From Marinobacter sp050379415 (GTDB lineage: Bacteria; Pseudomonadota; Gammaproteobacteria; Pseudomonadales; Oleiphilaceae), in contig NZ_JBNRLS010000005.1 of the NCBI RefSeq assembly GCF_050379415.1, forward strand, positions 62,001 through 126,000: a stretch of 64,000 bases of DNA, read 5' to 3'. A program made the position numbers and the translations under genes. This document shows positions 43,746-53,186 of this stretch, piece after piece (position 1 is the stretch's first letter; every line of letters begins with the position of its first letter). The notes beneath the pieces were generated by a model that saw only the letters and a program-made list of their open reading frames with translations, did no database searches and was not told the origin of the DNA.

Positions 43746-44714
43746 TTGAGCATGCAGCCCGAGGAGGATGCACCGGTGGTCTGGTTGGTGACCGACGGCA
43801 AGCCGGGGCACCGGAACCAGCTGAAGGGCCTGGGCAACCGCCTGCGAGCTCACACCGGGGCACGCCTCTATTGGCTCGATGCAACCGACTATCAGGTGCC
43901 ATTGTGGCGCGCCCTGCTCGGAGCGGCGCCGACTCTGCCCGCCGACCTGCCCCGACCCGACCTGATCGTGGCCGCCGGTACCGGCACCCACCGGTTGCTG
44001 CTCGCACTCCGACGGCTGGGCAACGCCAAAACCCTGGTTATCATGAAGCCTTCCTTTCCCCTGTCATGGGTGGACGGCGCCATCATTCCCGCCCATGACA
44101 AGGTGAAAGCATCTGCAAACGTCCTTGTCACCGAAGGCGTGATAAACCCCATCACTCCGCTGGCAAGGCTGACCGATAACCGCGAGGCCCTGATCCTCAT
44201 TGGCGGGCCTTCACCCCATTTTGATTGGGACGACGACGCCGTTCTGGCCCGAATCAATGACCTGGTTGCCCGTTACCCGGGCTGGCGCTGGACCCTGAGC
44301 GATTCCCGGCGCACACCCAAGGCAATGCGAGAGCGCCTCGCAGACCTGGCTCACCCCAGAGTCACCGTTATGAGCTGTGAAAACACTCACGAGAACTGGC
44401 TCAGGCATCAGCTGTCTGCCTCCAGGGCGGTATGGATAACGCCGGACAGCATGTCGATGGTATGCGAGGCCGCCACCTCGGGCGTGCCTGCGGGTCTTCT
44501 GGATCTCCCCACCAGACCGGACAGCCGGGTGGCACAAGGAGTCAACCGCTTGGCCGAGGCGGGATTTGTCGCCCACTGGAGCGATCACCGCAGCGTCATG
44601 ACCAGGAAGGCCGTACCCTCCAGGCAACTCTGGGAGGCCGACCGGGCAGCCAGGTGGGTTATAGAACGGCTCCTCAAAAGCAAACGAAGATCGACAAAAG
44701 GAAAGAAAGCGTGA
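43746..44714 (+). CDS. ELM1/GtrOC1-family putative glycosyltransferase
   Basis: The 322-residue product belongs to the family named after the plant mitochondrial-fission protein ELM1, whose bacterial members are GT-B-like proteins found in LPS or capsule loci. The N-terminal VTDGKPGHRNQLKGL and the central VIMKPSFPLSWVD and GGPSPHFDWDDD blocks are characteristic. A TTG start at 43746 has AGGAG six bases ahead; ATG 43752 is the alternative. The stop overlaps the next GT4 gene (GTGA). Its reaction is not known; the context points to the LPS core. Confidence 0.8.
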   Translation: MSMQPEEDAPVVWLVTDGKPGHRNQLKGLGNRLRAHTGARLYWLDATDYQVPLWRALLGAAPTLPADLPRPDLIVAAGTGTHRLLLALRRLGNAKTLVIMKPSFPLSWVDGAIIPAHDKVKASANVLVTEGVINPITPLARLTDNREALILIGGPSPHFDWDDDAVLARINDLVARYPGWRWTLSDSRRTPKAMRERLADLAHPRVTVMSCENTHENWLRHQLSASRAVWITPDSMSMVCEAATSGVPAGLLDLPTRPDSRVAQGVNRLAEAGFVAHWSDHRSVMTRKAVPSRQLWEADRAARWVIERLLKSKRRSTKGKKA

Positions 44715-45823
44715 GGATTCTGCAGGCACTACCCGCTCTTTATAGCGGTGGCGTTGAACGGGGCACCGTGGATCTCGCTGCCGAACTGGTTCGCCGCGGT
44801 CACGAATCCTACGTGGTTTCCAACGGCGGCCCCATGGCGGAACAAGTGCGGGGGCAGGGATCCACCCATATTCACATGCCGATTCATCGCAAATCCCTGG
44901 CTTCCTTCGGCCAGATCCTGCCCATGCGCAAGCTGATTCAGGACCTGAACCCGGACATCATCCACGTGCGTTCCCGCATGCCTGCCTGGATCATCCACCT
45001 GGCCCTGAAGAGCCTGCCGGAGGAGGAGCGGCCTGCGGTCATCTCCACCTTTCATGGCATGTACTCGGTGAACCCCTACAGCGCCATCATGACCAGGGCC
45101 GATCACATGATCGCCGTGTCGAACTGTGTGCGGGACTACGTGCTGAAAAATTTCAACGTCCCGAAAGAGAAACTCACCGTCATCCAGCGCGGCGTAAACG
45201 TGGAGGCCTTCCACAACCGTGCCCTCAGCCAGCAGTGGCTGGATCACTTTTTATCCCGTTACCCCCAGCTGGCCGGCAAGAAAATCATCATGATGCCCGG
45301 CCGAATTTCCCGCTGGAAAGGCCAGCTGGACTTCCTCGCCATGATGAACCAGCTGATCCGCCTGCGCCCGGACTGCCATGGCATCATCGCCGGCGGCGCG
45401 GAACCGGGCAAGGAACGCTTCCTTGAGGAGCTTGAAAGGGAACGCAGCCGCCTGAGCCTGACCGACAAGGTGACCTTCCTGGGCCAGCGCAACGACATGA
45501 ACAGCCTGTATCTGTTCGCCGATGTGGTCTGCCATATGTCCACCAAACCCGAGCCCTTCGGCCGCACGGTTACCGAAGCCCTGGCGTCGGGCACCCCGGT
45601 GGTTGCCTACAACCGCGGGGGGGCCGCAGAGACCCTCCAGGCCTGCTTCCGGGAGGGCCTGGTACCTCCGGATGACACCGGGGCCTTTGCTGCGACCGTT
45701 CAGAAAATTCTCGAGGAGCCGGAGCACGACATCCTGATTCCCGACCGGTTCCGGCTGGAGGCGCAGACAGAGACGACTCTCGAGGTCTATCGCAACGTTC
45801 TGGAACAGCGCCATCGCTCATGA
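44711..45823 (+). CDS. Glycosyltransferase family 4 protein (LPS core)
   Basis: This 370-residue GT-B enzyme is predicted to add a sugar to the LPS core at the cytoplasmic membrane face. The GTG start at 44711 overlaps the preceding stop (GTGA); GGAAAG lies a little upstream. An open frame extends much further back but lies in the ELM1 gene. The N-terminal RILQALPALYSGGVERGT is typical of heptose/hexose GT4 enzymes; the C-terminal domain has the nucleotide-sugar motif KPEPFGRTVTEALASGTPVV. Donor and linkage are unknown. Confidence 0.9.
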   Translation: MRILQALPALYSGGVERGTVDLAAELVRRGHESYVVSNGGPMAEQVRGQGSTHIHMPIHRKSLASFGQILPMRKLIQDLNPDIIHVRSRMPAWIIHLALKSLPEEERPAVISTFHGMYSVNPYSAIMTRADHMIAVSNCVRDYVLKNFNVPKEKLTVIQRGVNVEAFHNRALSQQWLDHFLSRYPQLAGKKIIMMPGRISRWKGQLDFLAMMNQLIRLRPDCHGIIAGGAEPGKERFLEELERERSRLSLTDKVTFLGQRNDMNSLYLFADVVCHMSTKPEPFGRTVTEALASGTPVVAYNRGGAAETLQACFREGLVPPDDTGAFAATVQKILEEPEHDILIPDRFRLEAQTETTLEVYRNVLEQRHRS

Positions 45824-46854
45824 AGATTGCCATGATACTGGGCACACCGGGAACCGGATGGGGCGGTATGGAAAAGCACACCGCAGATCTTGCTGGCGCC
45901 CTTGCGACGCTTGGCCACGAAGTGCACGTTCTCGCCCATCCCTCCTATCGGCAACAATTTGGTGAACGGATCCAGTTTCATCCCTGTCCCATGCAACTGG
46001 GCAGGCGGAATCCCTGGCTCAGTTACCGGGTGCGAAGGGTCGTCAGTGCCCTGAATCCGGATGTGGTCCACGCCCAGGGGAGCAAGGCGGCCACCATGGT
46101 GAGCCGTTTGCGACTAACGTCCGGATGCCAGAAAGTTGGAACGGTTCACGGCAGCAAGTCGACCGAGAAGCCTTTCCTGCAACTGGACAAAGTAATCGCG
46201 GTGAGCACACCGGTGTATGACAGCCTTACCCACCCCCGAAAATTCCGGATCTTCAACGGAATCGATGTGCAGCAAAGCGATGAAACCGTATCGGGGGTAG
46301 AGGAATATCGCCTGCCCTCAGCCATTAACGTGGTTGCCGCCGGCCGGCTCGAGCCGGTCAAGGGCTTCCGGCAGCTCATCTCGGCTTGGCCCGGAGTACT
46401 GGCACAGTTTCCGTCAGCGCATCTGACCATCTTTGGTGATGGCAGCGAGAAAACCGGACTACTGGAGCAGGCGCACCAACTGGGCTGCAGCGACTCCATC
46501 ACCCTGGCTGGCTATCTGACTGGCCTGATGCCTGTCCTGGAGCAGGCAGATCTCCTGGTTATCAGCTCCGAGAGGGAGGGATTCCCCTACATCCTTGTCG
46601 AAGCACTGATGACGCAATGCCTCGTTGTATCAACCCCTGTGGCCGGTTGCGTTGAAATCCTCCCCAACGAAGCCATCGCCCCGGACCACTCCGTCACCGC
46701 CTTGTCGACCCTGATCATCGCAGCCTTGTCTGCGCCGGGGGAACTCAGGCGTCAGGAGCAACGGGCTTTTGACTACGCCCGAGCCCACCTGACTCTGGAA
46801 GCCATGGCCAACGCAACACTGGAGGTCTATGTCGATCCGGTCTCCGACGACTGA
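45820..46854 (+). CDS. Glycosyltransferase family 4 protein (LPS core)
   Basis: This 344-residue GT-B enzyme overlaps the preceding gene by four bases (ATGA). The N-terminal acceptor motif is GTGWGGMEKHTADLAGAL; the C-terminal donor domain has VVAAGRLEPVKGF and SSEREGFPYILVEAL, an E-x7-E-type motif. It is the last gene of the lpxL-ELM1-GT4-GT4 block and its last 28 bases overlap the convergent GT2 gene. It is probably an outer-core transferase; the sugar cannot be read. Confidence 0.9.
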   Translation: MKIAMILGTPGTGWGGMEKHTADLAGALATLGHEVHVLAHPSYRQQFGERIQFHPCPMQLGRRNPWLSYRVRRVVSALNPDVVHAQGSKAATMVSRLRLTSGCQKVGTVHGSKSTEKPFLQLDKVIAVSTPVYDSLTHPRKFRIFNGIDVQQSDETVSGVEEYRLPSAINVVAAGRLEPVKGFRQLISAWPGVLAQFPSAHLTIFGDGSEKTGLLEQAHQLGCSDSITLAGYLTGLMPVLEQADLLVISSEREGFPYILVEALMTQCLVVSTPVAGCVEILPNEAIAPDHSVTALSTLIIAALSAPGELRRQEQRAFDYARAHLTLEAMANATLEVYVDPVSDD

Positions 46855-47651
46855 CCATCGGATTTGCCCAGTGCTTCCAGCTCCGAGAGCATCTGGATCT
46901 CCTTTGCCTTCGCCAGGCGCATGAAGTTGCGGTTGGCAGCGGTAATTGACACGCTAAGACCAAACCAGCCGTTGAGAATCTGGCGGTGAATCAGGTAGTA
47001 CTTGAGGAATTTGAGAGGGAACTCCACGAACAATCGACCTGAGGAAATCTTTCGGCCCCTGGCGGCCATGTACCTGGCCTGCTCGGAAGACAACTGGCAG
47101 TACTTGCGCTCCATCTGTTCCAGGGAAATGAGAGTGCGGTGGAGGACATCACCCTTCAAATCGAGCACTTTACCCGACAACACTCTCGGGCGGTCGTCAT
47201 TGCTATCCTTTTCCGCGTGTATGGCTGCTCTGGACCGATTGTAGAGGCGCAGTATTTTCTTGGTCTTGTCATGACGAAACGGGTGCCCCAGGTTGGGTTG
47301 GGACAGCACCCAGCGCATTCGATAACCTGCGACATCCTCAGGTAACGGAGCAGAAAACAAAGCCTTGATATTGGCCACCAGTTGCTCGGAGAGCACCTCG
47401 TCCGCATCAAGATCCAACACCCACTCATTTCGGCATAAACTGGCTGCGTAGGCCTTCTGGCTCGCAAAGCCCTCCCAGGGCCGATGCACAACCCTCGCGC
47501 CAAACGACCGGGCAATAGCTACGGTGTTATCAGTGCTGCCCGAATCGACCACAACCACCTCATCGGCCCAGTCATGAACCCGCTCGAGGGACTCCGGTAG
47601 CCTTTCCTCCTCGTTTTGGGTGATGTAGTAGACGGATAACGGTAATTTCAT
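46827..47651 (-). CDS. Glycosyltransferase family 2 protein, WaaE/KdtX type
   Basis: This 274-residue GT-A enzyme of the type that adds glucose or a similar sugar to the LPS inner core. The N-terminus SVYYITQNEEERLPESL, the DSGSTDNTV segment and the LDADE metal-binding motif are the WaaE signature. The C-terminal half has the Phe-rich FPLKFLKYYLIHRQILNGWFG stretch that may contact the membrane. It is a single minus-strand gene between two plus-strand blocks. The C-terminal half of the protein at 50142-52172 is a paralogue of it. Confidence 0.88.
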   Translation of the reverse strand: MKLPLSVYYITQNEEERLPESLERVHDWADEVVVVDSGSTDNTVAIARSFGARVVHRPWEGFASQKAYAASLCRNEWVLDLDADEVLSEQLVANIKALFSAPLPEDVAGYRMRWVLSQPNLGHPFRHDKTKKILRLYNRSRAAIHAEKDSNDDRPRVLSGKVLDLKGDVLHRTLISLEQMERKYCQLSSEQARYMAARGRKISSGRLFVEFPLKFLKYYLIHRQILNGWFGLSVSITAANRNFMRLAKAKEIQMLSELEALGKSDGQSSETGST

Positions 47652-47694
47652 AATTCAAAACCGCAATAACATGAACAGTAGAATGTTAGCTGGC

Positions 47695-47723
47695 CTGCCG
47701 AAACAAAGCGCCTGTGATAGAAT
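47695..47723 (+). promoter_or_regulatory. Possible promoter of the manC block
   Basis: CTGCCG (47695-47700) and TAGAAT (47718-47723) are 17 bases apart, with TGTGA directly before the -10 hexamer, resembling an extended -10. Predicted start is near 47730, about 50 bases before manC. The -35 match is weak. Confidence 0.35.
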
Positions 47724-47778
47724 CCGTGGCCATAAATTCTGAGTGATGCTGGACCAACCCAATCCCCGGAGCAAATCC

Positions 47779-49200
47779 ATGATACACCCCGTCATTATGG
47801 CCGGAGGCACCGGCTCCCGTCTCTGGCCCCTTTCCAGACAGCTGAACCCGAAGCAGTTCCTGAAACTGACGGACGAGCGGCTGTCCATGCTGCAAATGAC
47901 GGTAGCCAGACTGGACGGAATGGCCGCAGCAGATCCCCTGTTGATCTGCAACGAAGAACATCGGTTTCTCGCCGCAGAACAGATGCGCCAGTCCGGTTTT
48001 GACGATGCCCGCATCATTCTGGAACCCTGCGGCCGGAACACCGCACCCGCCATTGCCCTGGCGGCTCTCCAGATGGTCAACGAGCTCGGTGACGATGACG
48101 AAGACCCTCTGATGCTGGTATTGGCCGCAGACCACCTGATTCAGGATGTGACCGCATTCCAGGCAGGCATTTCCCGAGCCGTTCCCCTGGCTCAACAGGG
48201 CCGCCTGGTGACCTTCGGTATTGTACCGGGGCACCCGGAGACCGGATATGGCTACATCCACCGCGGTTCGGAACTGGCTCCGGGATGCTTCGCCGTAGAC
48301 AGCTTCGTAGAAAAGCCCGACCTGGATACCGCCCGGACATACCTCGCTTCCGGAGACTACCTCTGGAACAGCGGAATGTTCCTGTTTGGTGCCCGCCGTT
48401 ACCTCAAGGAGCTGGAAAAACACCGGCCGGACATCCTCGCGATTTGCCGGGCGGCCGTTGACGATGCAAGCCAGGACCTTCACTTCACCCGTATCAATGC
48501 CGGTGTTTTCGCCGACTGTCCAGAAGATTCCATTGACTATGCCGTGATGGAAAAGACCAGCGACGCGGCCGTAGTATCCCTCGATGCCGGCTGGAGTGAT
48601 ATCGGTTCCTGGTCAGCCCTGTGGGAAGTCAGCGAGAAGGACGACCGTGGCAACAGTTTCAGCGGTGATGTGATCGCCCATGAGACCAGCAATACCCTGG
48701 TGCGGGCAGACAGTCGCCTGGTCGCTACGGTTGGCGTGGAAGACCTGGTGATCATTGAAACCAAGGACGCGTTGCTGGTTGCCCACAAGGACAAGGTTCA
48801 GGACGTCAAGAAGGTTGTGGAGACCATCCGCAACGACGGTCGCCACGAACACATGAATCACCGGGAGGTGTATCGCCCCTGGGGGGTTTACGATTCTATC
48901 GACAGTGGCAAGCGCTACCAGGTGAAGCGGATCACCGTAAAGCCCGGAGCCAAACTCTCGGTCCAGATGCATCATCACCGCGCCGAGCACTGGATTGTCG
49001 TCAGCGGGACTGCCCAGGTCACCAACGGCGAGAAAACCTACCTGGTCACCGAGAACCAGTCCACCTACATTCCAGTCGGCCAGGTACACTCCCTGGAGAA
49101 CCCGGGCGTGATCGATCTTGAATTGATCGAGGTTCAGTCCGGTTCTTACCTGGGTGAGGACGACATTGTCCGGTTCGAGGACCTGTACGGCAGAACATGA
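47779..49200 (+). CDS. manC: Mannose-1-phosphate guanylyltransferase / mannose-6-phosphate isomerase
   Basis: This bifunctional enzyme supplies GDP-mannose for polysaccharide synthesis. ATG 47779 follows GGAG by seven bases; 473 residues. The N-terminal nucleotidyltransferase domain has GGTGSRLWPLSR, and FVEKPD near the active site. The C-terminal type II isomerase cupin carries RPWGVYDSI, PGAKLSVQMHHHRAEHW and the metal-binding histidines. AlgA and WbpW are close relatives; the LPS context favours an O-antigen or core role. It opens the block manC-acyltransferase-WaaL/GT2. Confidence 0.93.
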   Translation: MIHPVIMAGGTGSRLWPLSRQLNPKQFLKLTDERLSMLQMTVARLDGMAAADPLLICNEEHRFLAAEQMRQSGFDDARIILEPCGRNTAPAIALAALQMVNELGDDDEDPLMLVLAADHLIQDVTAFQAGISRAVPLAQQGRLVTFGIVPGHPETGYGYIHRGSELAPGCFAVDSFVEKPDLDTARTYLASGDYLWNSGMFLFGARRYLKELEKHRPDILAICRAAVDDASQDLHFTRINAGVFADCPEDSIDYAVMEKTSDAAVVSLDAGWSDIGSWSALWEVSEKDDRGNSFSGDVIAHETSNTLVRADSRLVATVGVEDLVIIETKDALLVAHKDKVQDVKKVVETIRNDGRHEHMNHREVYRPWGVYDSIDSGKRYQVKRITVKPGAKLSVQMHHHRAEHWIVVSGTAQVTNGEKTYLVTENQSTYIPVGQVHSLENPGVIDLELIEVQSGSYLGEDDIVRFEDLYGRT

Positions 49201-50102
49201 GCAAGCTGAAGTATTTTCTCATTGCCGGCCTGCTTCGCATCGCGGGCTCAATGCCATTGGGGCTTGCCCAATGGCTCGGAAAGCTCATTGGCCTGATTGC
49301 CTGGGCCCTCCCGACCAAATCCCGGAAGGTGACTGACACCAACATCGCCATTTGCCTGCCCGAACTCCCAGCCGACGAACAACATCGGCTCTCGAGAGAT
49401 TCGATGGCGCATACGGGCATGACGTTGATGGAAATCCCGCTGATGTGGGAATGGCCCGTGGAGAAGTGCCTGGACCTGATCAAGGAAACCCGCGGACTCG
49501 AACTCGTGGACGAGGCCCTGGCTACCGGGAAGGGCCTGATATTGCTCGCCCCCCACCTGGGGAACTGGGAACTGGCCGGGCTGTTCTTCTCCTCACGCTA
49601 CAAGATGGCAGCGCTTTACAGCCCCCCTCACCTGCCGGAATTCGAAGATTACATGATCCGAGTACGCGGCAGACTGGGCTCGGAACTCGTGCGCGGTGAT
49701 CGGCGCGGCCTGACCCGACTGATGGCCATTCTCAAACAGGGTGGCGTGGCCGGCATCCTCCCGGATCAATCGCCCAGAGGTAAAACCAACGCCTTTGCCC
49801 CGTTTTTCGGCATGGAAGTGAAAACCATGACCCTGGTGAGCAAACTGATCCAGAAAACCGGCGCGCAGGCGCTTGTGACCTACGCCGAACGGTTGCCGGA
49901 CGGGCAGGGCTTCCGCATTCTGGTGACGGAAGCCGAGTCCGGCATGGGCGATGCCGACGCCGTTTTGGCGGCAACCGCACTGAATCAATCGGTTGAAAAA
50001 GTGGTGCGGATGTCTCCAGAGCAATACCAGTGGGAATACAAACGACTGCGGCATCGCCCCCCCGGGGAAACGAATCCCTACAACCCGGACCGGGTTTGCT
50101 GA
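49197..50102 (+). CDS. LpxL/HtrB-family acyltransferase (second copy)
   Basis: This 301-residue inner-membrane acyltransferase overlaps the manC stop by four bases (ATGA). A short N-terminal hydrophobic segment is followed by the catalytic HX4E motif HLGNWE and the block GILPDQSPRGKTNAFAPFFG. The C-terminal QYQWEYKRLRHRPPGE fits LpxL/LpxM. Its presence with the first copy at 42.7 kb suggests two secondary acylations or specialised growth conditions. Which position each acylates cannot be told. Confidence 0.9.
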   Translation: MSKLKYFLIAGLLRIAGSMPLGLAQWLGKLIGLIAWALPTKSRKVTDTNIAICLPELPADEQHRLSRDSMAHTGMTLMEIPLMWEWPVEKCLDLIKETRGLELVDEALATGKGLILLAPHLGNWELAGLFFSSRYKMAALYSPPHLPEFEDYMIRVRGRLGSELVRGDRRGLTRLMAILKQGGVAGILPDQSPRGKTNAFAPFFGMEVKTMTLVSKLIQKTGAQALVTYAERLPDGQGFRILVTEAESGMGDADAVLAATALNQSVEKVVRMSPEQYQWEYKRLRHRPPGETNPYNPDRVC

Positions 50103-50141
50103 GCCACACTCCTGCAAGCTCACCAGATGTAACAAGGACTG

Positions 50142-52172
50142 ATGGAAGCCCAGATGACACGTCTACCCCAATTCCTCCTGCCCGCATTACTCATGACAGG
50201 TCTGGGCGGTGCCCTCGTTTCCTCCAGCATCCTGGCCGGCGCCACGGCACTGCTGGCCATTGCCGGGATCACTCTGACGATCCGGAAATCCCTGTACCGG
50301 TCCGGCTGGGAGATTCCAAAGGAACTGAGGCTACTCCACTTCGCCTTCTGGTTCTTCGTGTTGGTGAGCTTCTGTTCGTGGACGCTGGAGGGCTTCAGCT
50401 ACGAGGGAGGGAAAAACCTCGGCACCCATGCCCGCCTTATCCTTTTCTGGCCATTGGTCGTGGCACTCACCTTCGTCGGGATCAAGGCAAGGGGCACCTT
50501 TGTGGCGCTGTCCCTGGTATCCATCTCTGTGATCGCCATGTTCCTCCTTGCCCTGGCGGACCGCAATGGCGCCATTGAAAAACTGTTGAGCATCCGTTTC
50601 GGCGCGGGCATCAATCCGATCAGCTTCGGCAATCTTGCGTTGCTGGGCGGCATGCTTACCCTGACGGGTGGCTTCTTCTTCGCCCGCAGCAAGCGCCTTG
50701 TGCCGGCCACCCTGCTCTTTGTGCTGGGCCTGAGCGCCGTGGTCATCTCGATGCTTTCGGAAACCCGCAGCAACCTGGTCGCCCTGCCCTTCCTCTCACT
50801 ACTACTGCTGCCGCTGGTCGGCAAAAAGTGGCGCATTGGCGGCGCTGTGATTATTGCAGTGCTGGTAGTCGCTACGGCGATCAGCAGTGACAGGCTATCC
50901 CGCTCATTTGATCAACTTTTGGGCGGAGGGAAACTGGATAATTCTATGGAGATCCGGTTTGAGGTCTGGGAACTGGCCTGGAACATGTTCCTGGAAGAGC
51001 CCTTCACCGGCGCCGGCATGGGAGGCTACACGCGGGGCGCGGAAGCTGCCGTGGCAGCGGGCGACGCGAGTCGCAGAGTCGGCGCATGTTGCACCGGCCA
51101 CGCGCACAATGACGTGCTGAACAATGCCGCCATGAGTGGAATACCGGGGGTACTGAGCTGGGCATTCCTGATTTTCATCCCGCTGGTAATCTTTGCCCGC
51201 AACCTGTTCAGCAACCACGCTCCCACAGCGCACATTGCCGTTGCAGGTACCATGGTACCGACCGGCTACCTGATGTTCGGGCTCACGGAAGCCACGTTTG
51301 ACCGGAGCCTGTTCCTGACCTTCTACCTGCTGGCAACAGCCGGCCTGGCTTCAGCTCTGTTCACTGAACTTCGCGCTTCCTATCACCGTGAACGTCGCGT
51401 CAAGGTCTCTGCCACCGTCATTACCATGAACGAGGAAGACCATATTGGCGACTGCCTGCAGTCCGCCCGCCTGGTGGCTGATGAAATCATTGTACTGGAC
51501 AGCGGCAGCTCGGACCGGACTGTAGAGATCGCGCGGCAATATGCCGACGTTGTCGAGGTTACCGACTGGCCCGGTTTCGGCATCCAGAAACAGCGGGCCC
51601 TGGACAAGGCAACGGGGGACTGGGTGCTATCCCTGGATGCTGACGAGCGGATCACGCCGGAACTGGCCCGGGAGATCAACCATCACCTGGCCGATCCTGA
51701 CGCCGATGCCTACAAGCTTCCCTGGGCCGTCACCATCTATGGCAAGCGCCTGGACTTCGGTCGGAGTGGTCGCGCGCCACTCCGGCTGTTCCGTCGGGAG
51801 GGCGTCCGCTTTTCGGATGCCCTGGTGCATGAGCGAATTCTCATTCCCGGGGGCCGTAAAACCAAAACCCTCCGGGGACGGCTGACCCATTACACCCACC
51901 GGGATTTTGGTCATTCTCTTGAGAAAAGCGCCAAATACGCATGGCTCGGGTCACTGGAGAAACATCGCAGGGGCAAGAAGACCCGGACCATGATCTACCC
52001 GACCCTGCGGGGACTGATGACCTTTATCCAGGTCTACTTCATCCGCTTTGGCTTTCTTGACGGCGCGGTGGGTTATCTGACGGCGGTGACCTATGCCCAG
52101 GTGACCTTTAATAAATACGCGGGATTGTGGACGCTGGGTCGTCCGGGGAAAGACAACAGGACTGGCAAATAG
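50142..52172 (+). CDS. Fusion of O-antigen ligase-like (Wzy_C) and WaaE-type GT2 domains
   Basis: The 676-residue protein joins two normally separate enzymes. Residues 1 to about 415 are a polytopic membrane domain with about ten hydrophobic segments and the Wzy_C/WaaL features ETRSNLVALP, TGAGMGGYTRGAE and a GHAHNDVLNNAAMSG loop. From about residue 422 a GT2 domain follows (SATVITMNEED, LDSGSSDRTVE, LSLDADERI), ending at TLGRPGKDNR. ATG 50142 or 50154 may start it. No stop or frameshift lies at the junction. It would place a core transferase next to the ligase; this is inference. Confidence 0.88.
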   Translation: MEAQMTRLPQFLLPALLMTGLGGALVSSSILAGATALLAIAGITLTIRKSLYRSGWEIPKELRLLHFAFWFFVLVSFCSWTLEGFSYEGGKNLGTHARLILFWPLVVALTFVGIKARGTFVALSLVSISVIAMFLLALADRNGAIEKLLSIRFGAGINPISFGNLALLGGMLTLTGGFFFARSKRLVPATLLFVLGLSAVVISMLSETRSNLVALPFLSLLLLPLVGKKWRIGGAVIIAVLVVATAISSDRLSRSFDQLLGGGKLDNSMEIRFEVWELAWNMFLEEPFTGAGMGGYTRGAEAAVAAGDASRRVGACCTGHAHNDVLNNAAMSGIPGVLSWAFLIFIPLVIFARNLFSNHAPTAHIAVAGTMVPTGYLMFGLTEATFDRSLFLTFYLLATAGLASALFTELRASYHRERRVKVSATVITMNEEDHIGDCLQSARLVADEIIVLDSGSSDRTVEIARQYADVVEVTDWPGFGIQKQRALDKATGDWVLSLDADERITPELAREINHHLADPDADAYKLPWAVTIYGKRLDFGRSGRAPLRLFRREGVRFSDALVHERILIPGGRKTKTLRGRLTHYTHRDFGHSLEKSAKYAWLGSLEKHRRGKKTRTMIYPTLRGLMTFIQVYFIRFGFLDGAVGYLTAVTYAQVTFNKYAGLWTLGRPGKDNRTGK

Positions 52173-52196
52173 CTCAGGACAGGATCAATCCTCGAG

Positions 52197-53186
52197 TCAG
52201 AGTCGGGTAGTTTCAACGCCTGCTCCCCGAAACATGCTTTGGACTTCGCCGTAAAACGGGAGCTTTGCGGCGAGAACAGCGTCGTCAATCTGATAGACGG
52301 ATAACTCGGGGAAGATTTTCTTAAGGGTAAACAAGGCGGTCGAGGTGAAGCTGTAAAACGCCACGTATGACTCCCGGGAAAGCGCCACTTCAACTTCAAT
52401 CGGCCAACGCGGGGAAGAACGCAATTCAATAGGCAGATCCACCAGAGCCTGCTCCAGTTCCCGGCGTCGCTCTTTTCGGTGCATGAAGTAGACGATCTTC
52501 GCCCCCGGGTGCCGATCAACCACATGTCCCACCTGCGATCGCATCTGCGTGAGGCGATCTTTACCGCCGAACGGCTGCCCGATAAAGCCGACGAGGGGCA
52601 TGCCACTCTTTGCCCCGGGTTCAGGCTGGAAGGTCCGACGAAACACTGGAAAATCATGGGTCTCGACACCCACCCTGTCGGAACTCTTCAGCGGAAAACA
52701 GGTGAAGAAACTGACGCGTTTCGGGATGACACTGTGCAAATGGACCCCGAGTCTGATCAACAACCGACGCTTGCCCGCGGTAATCCTCGAAGCAAGACCT
52801 TCGCTGTGAATGGCATGGTAGTACTTTACTGTCGCAAGCCCATCGTCGACGAAAATCAGCTGCTTCCAGCATAGCCCCAGATAGAACGACTCATGAATCC
52901 AGCTGGACTGGTTGCCAATAAAGAGAGAATCAATCTGTCGGTCTGACAATCTTCGGAAAACGGATGCAAGGCGGAGATAGAACGTACTTTTTCGGAGATA
53001 GACTACCTCGACTCCCCTCCACCCCAGTTTATCCAGCAAGTAGGCCATCTGGACTTCTGTAACCCTGTTATCCGGCCTTGCAATAATCAACAGGCAGGAA
53101 GAGTCCGGGCACCTGTAATGGGCTTTGGCTTCAGCGCAGCTGATCAGCTGCAAAGGCGTGCTTGCCACGAAGACATTAGTGGCCAT
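52197..53186 (-). CDS. Putative GT52/polysialyltransferase-like glycosyltransferase
   Basis: The 329-residue protein resembles bacterial sialyltransferase-type GT-B enzymes. The N-terminus FVASTPLQLISCAEAKAHY matches the (T/S)PxQ entry of the GT52/POLYST families; a VDDG motif (FVDDGLATVKYYH) and a His-Arg-Lys-Glu motif (YFMHRKERRRELE) near the middle, and FTSTALFTLKKIFP towards the C-terminus fit donor-binding elements. No CMP-sialic acid synthesis genes are in the window, so donor identity is open. It overlaps the preceding CDP-glycerol-type gene by one base (TGATG), last in the kdkA operon. Confidence 0.55.
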   Translation of the reverse strand: MATNVFVASTPLQLISCAEAKAHYRCPDSSCLLIIARPDNRVTEVQMAYLLDKLGWRGVEVVYLRKSTFYLRLASVFRRLSDRQIDSLFIGNQSSWIHESFYLGLCWKQLIFVDDGLATVKYYHAIHSEGLASRITAGKRRLLIRLGVHLHSVIPKRVSFFTCFPLKSSDRVGVETHDFPVFRRTFQPEPGAKSGMPLVGFIGQPFGGKDRLTQMRSQVGHVVDRHPGAKIVYFMHRKERRRELEQALVDLPIELRSSPRWPIEVEVALSRESYVAFYSFTSTALFTLKKIFPELSVYQIDDAVLAAKLPFYGEVQSMFRGAGVETTRL

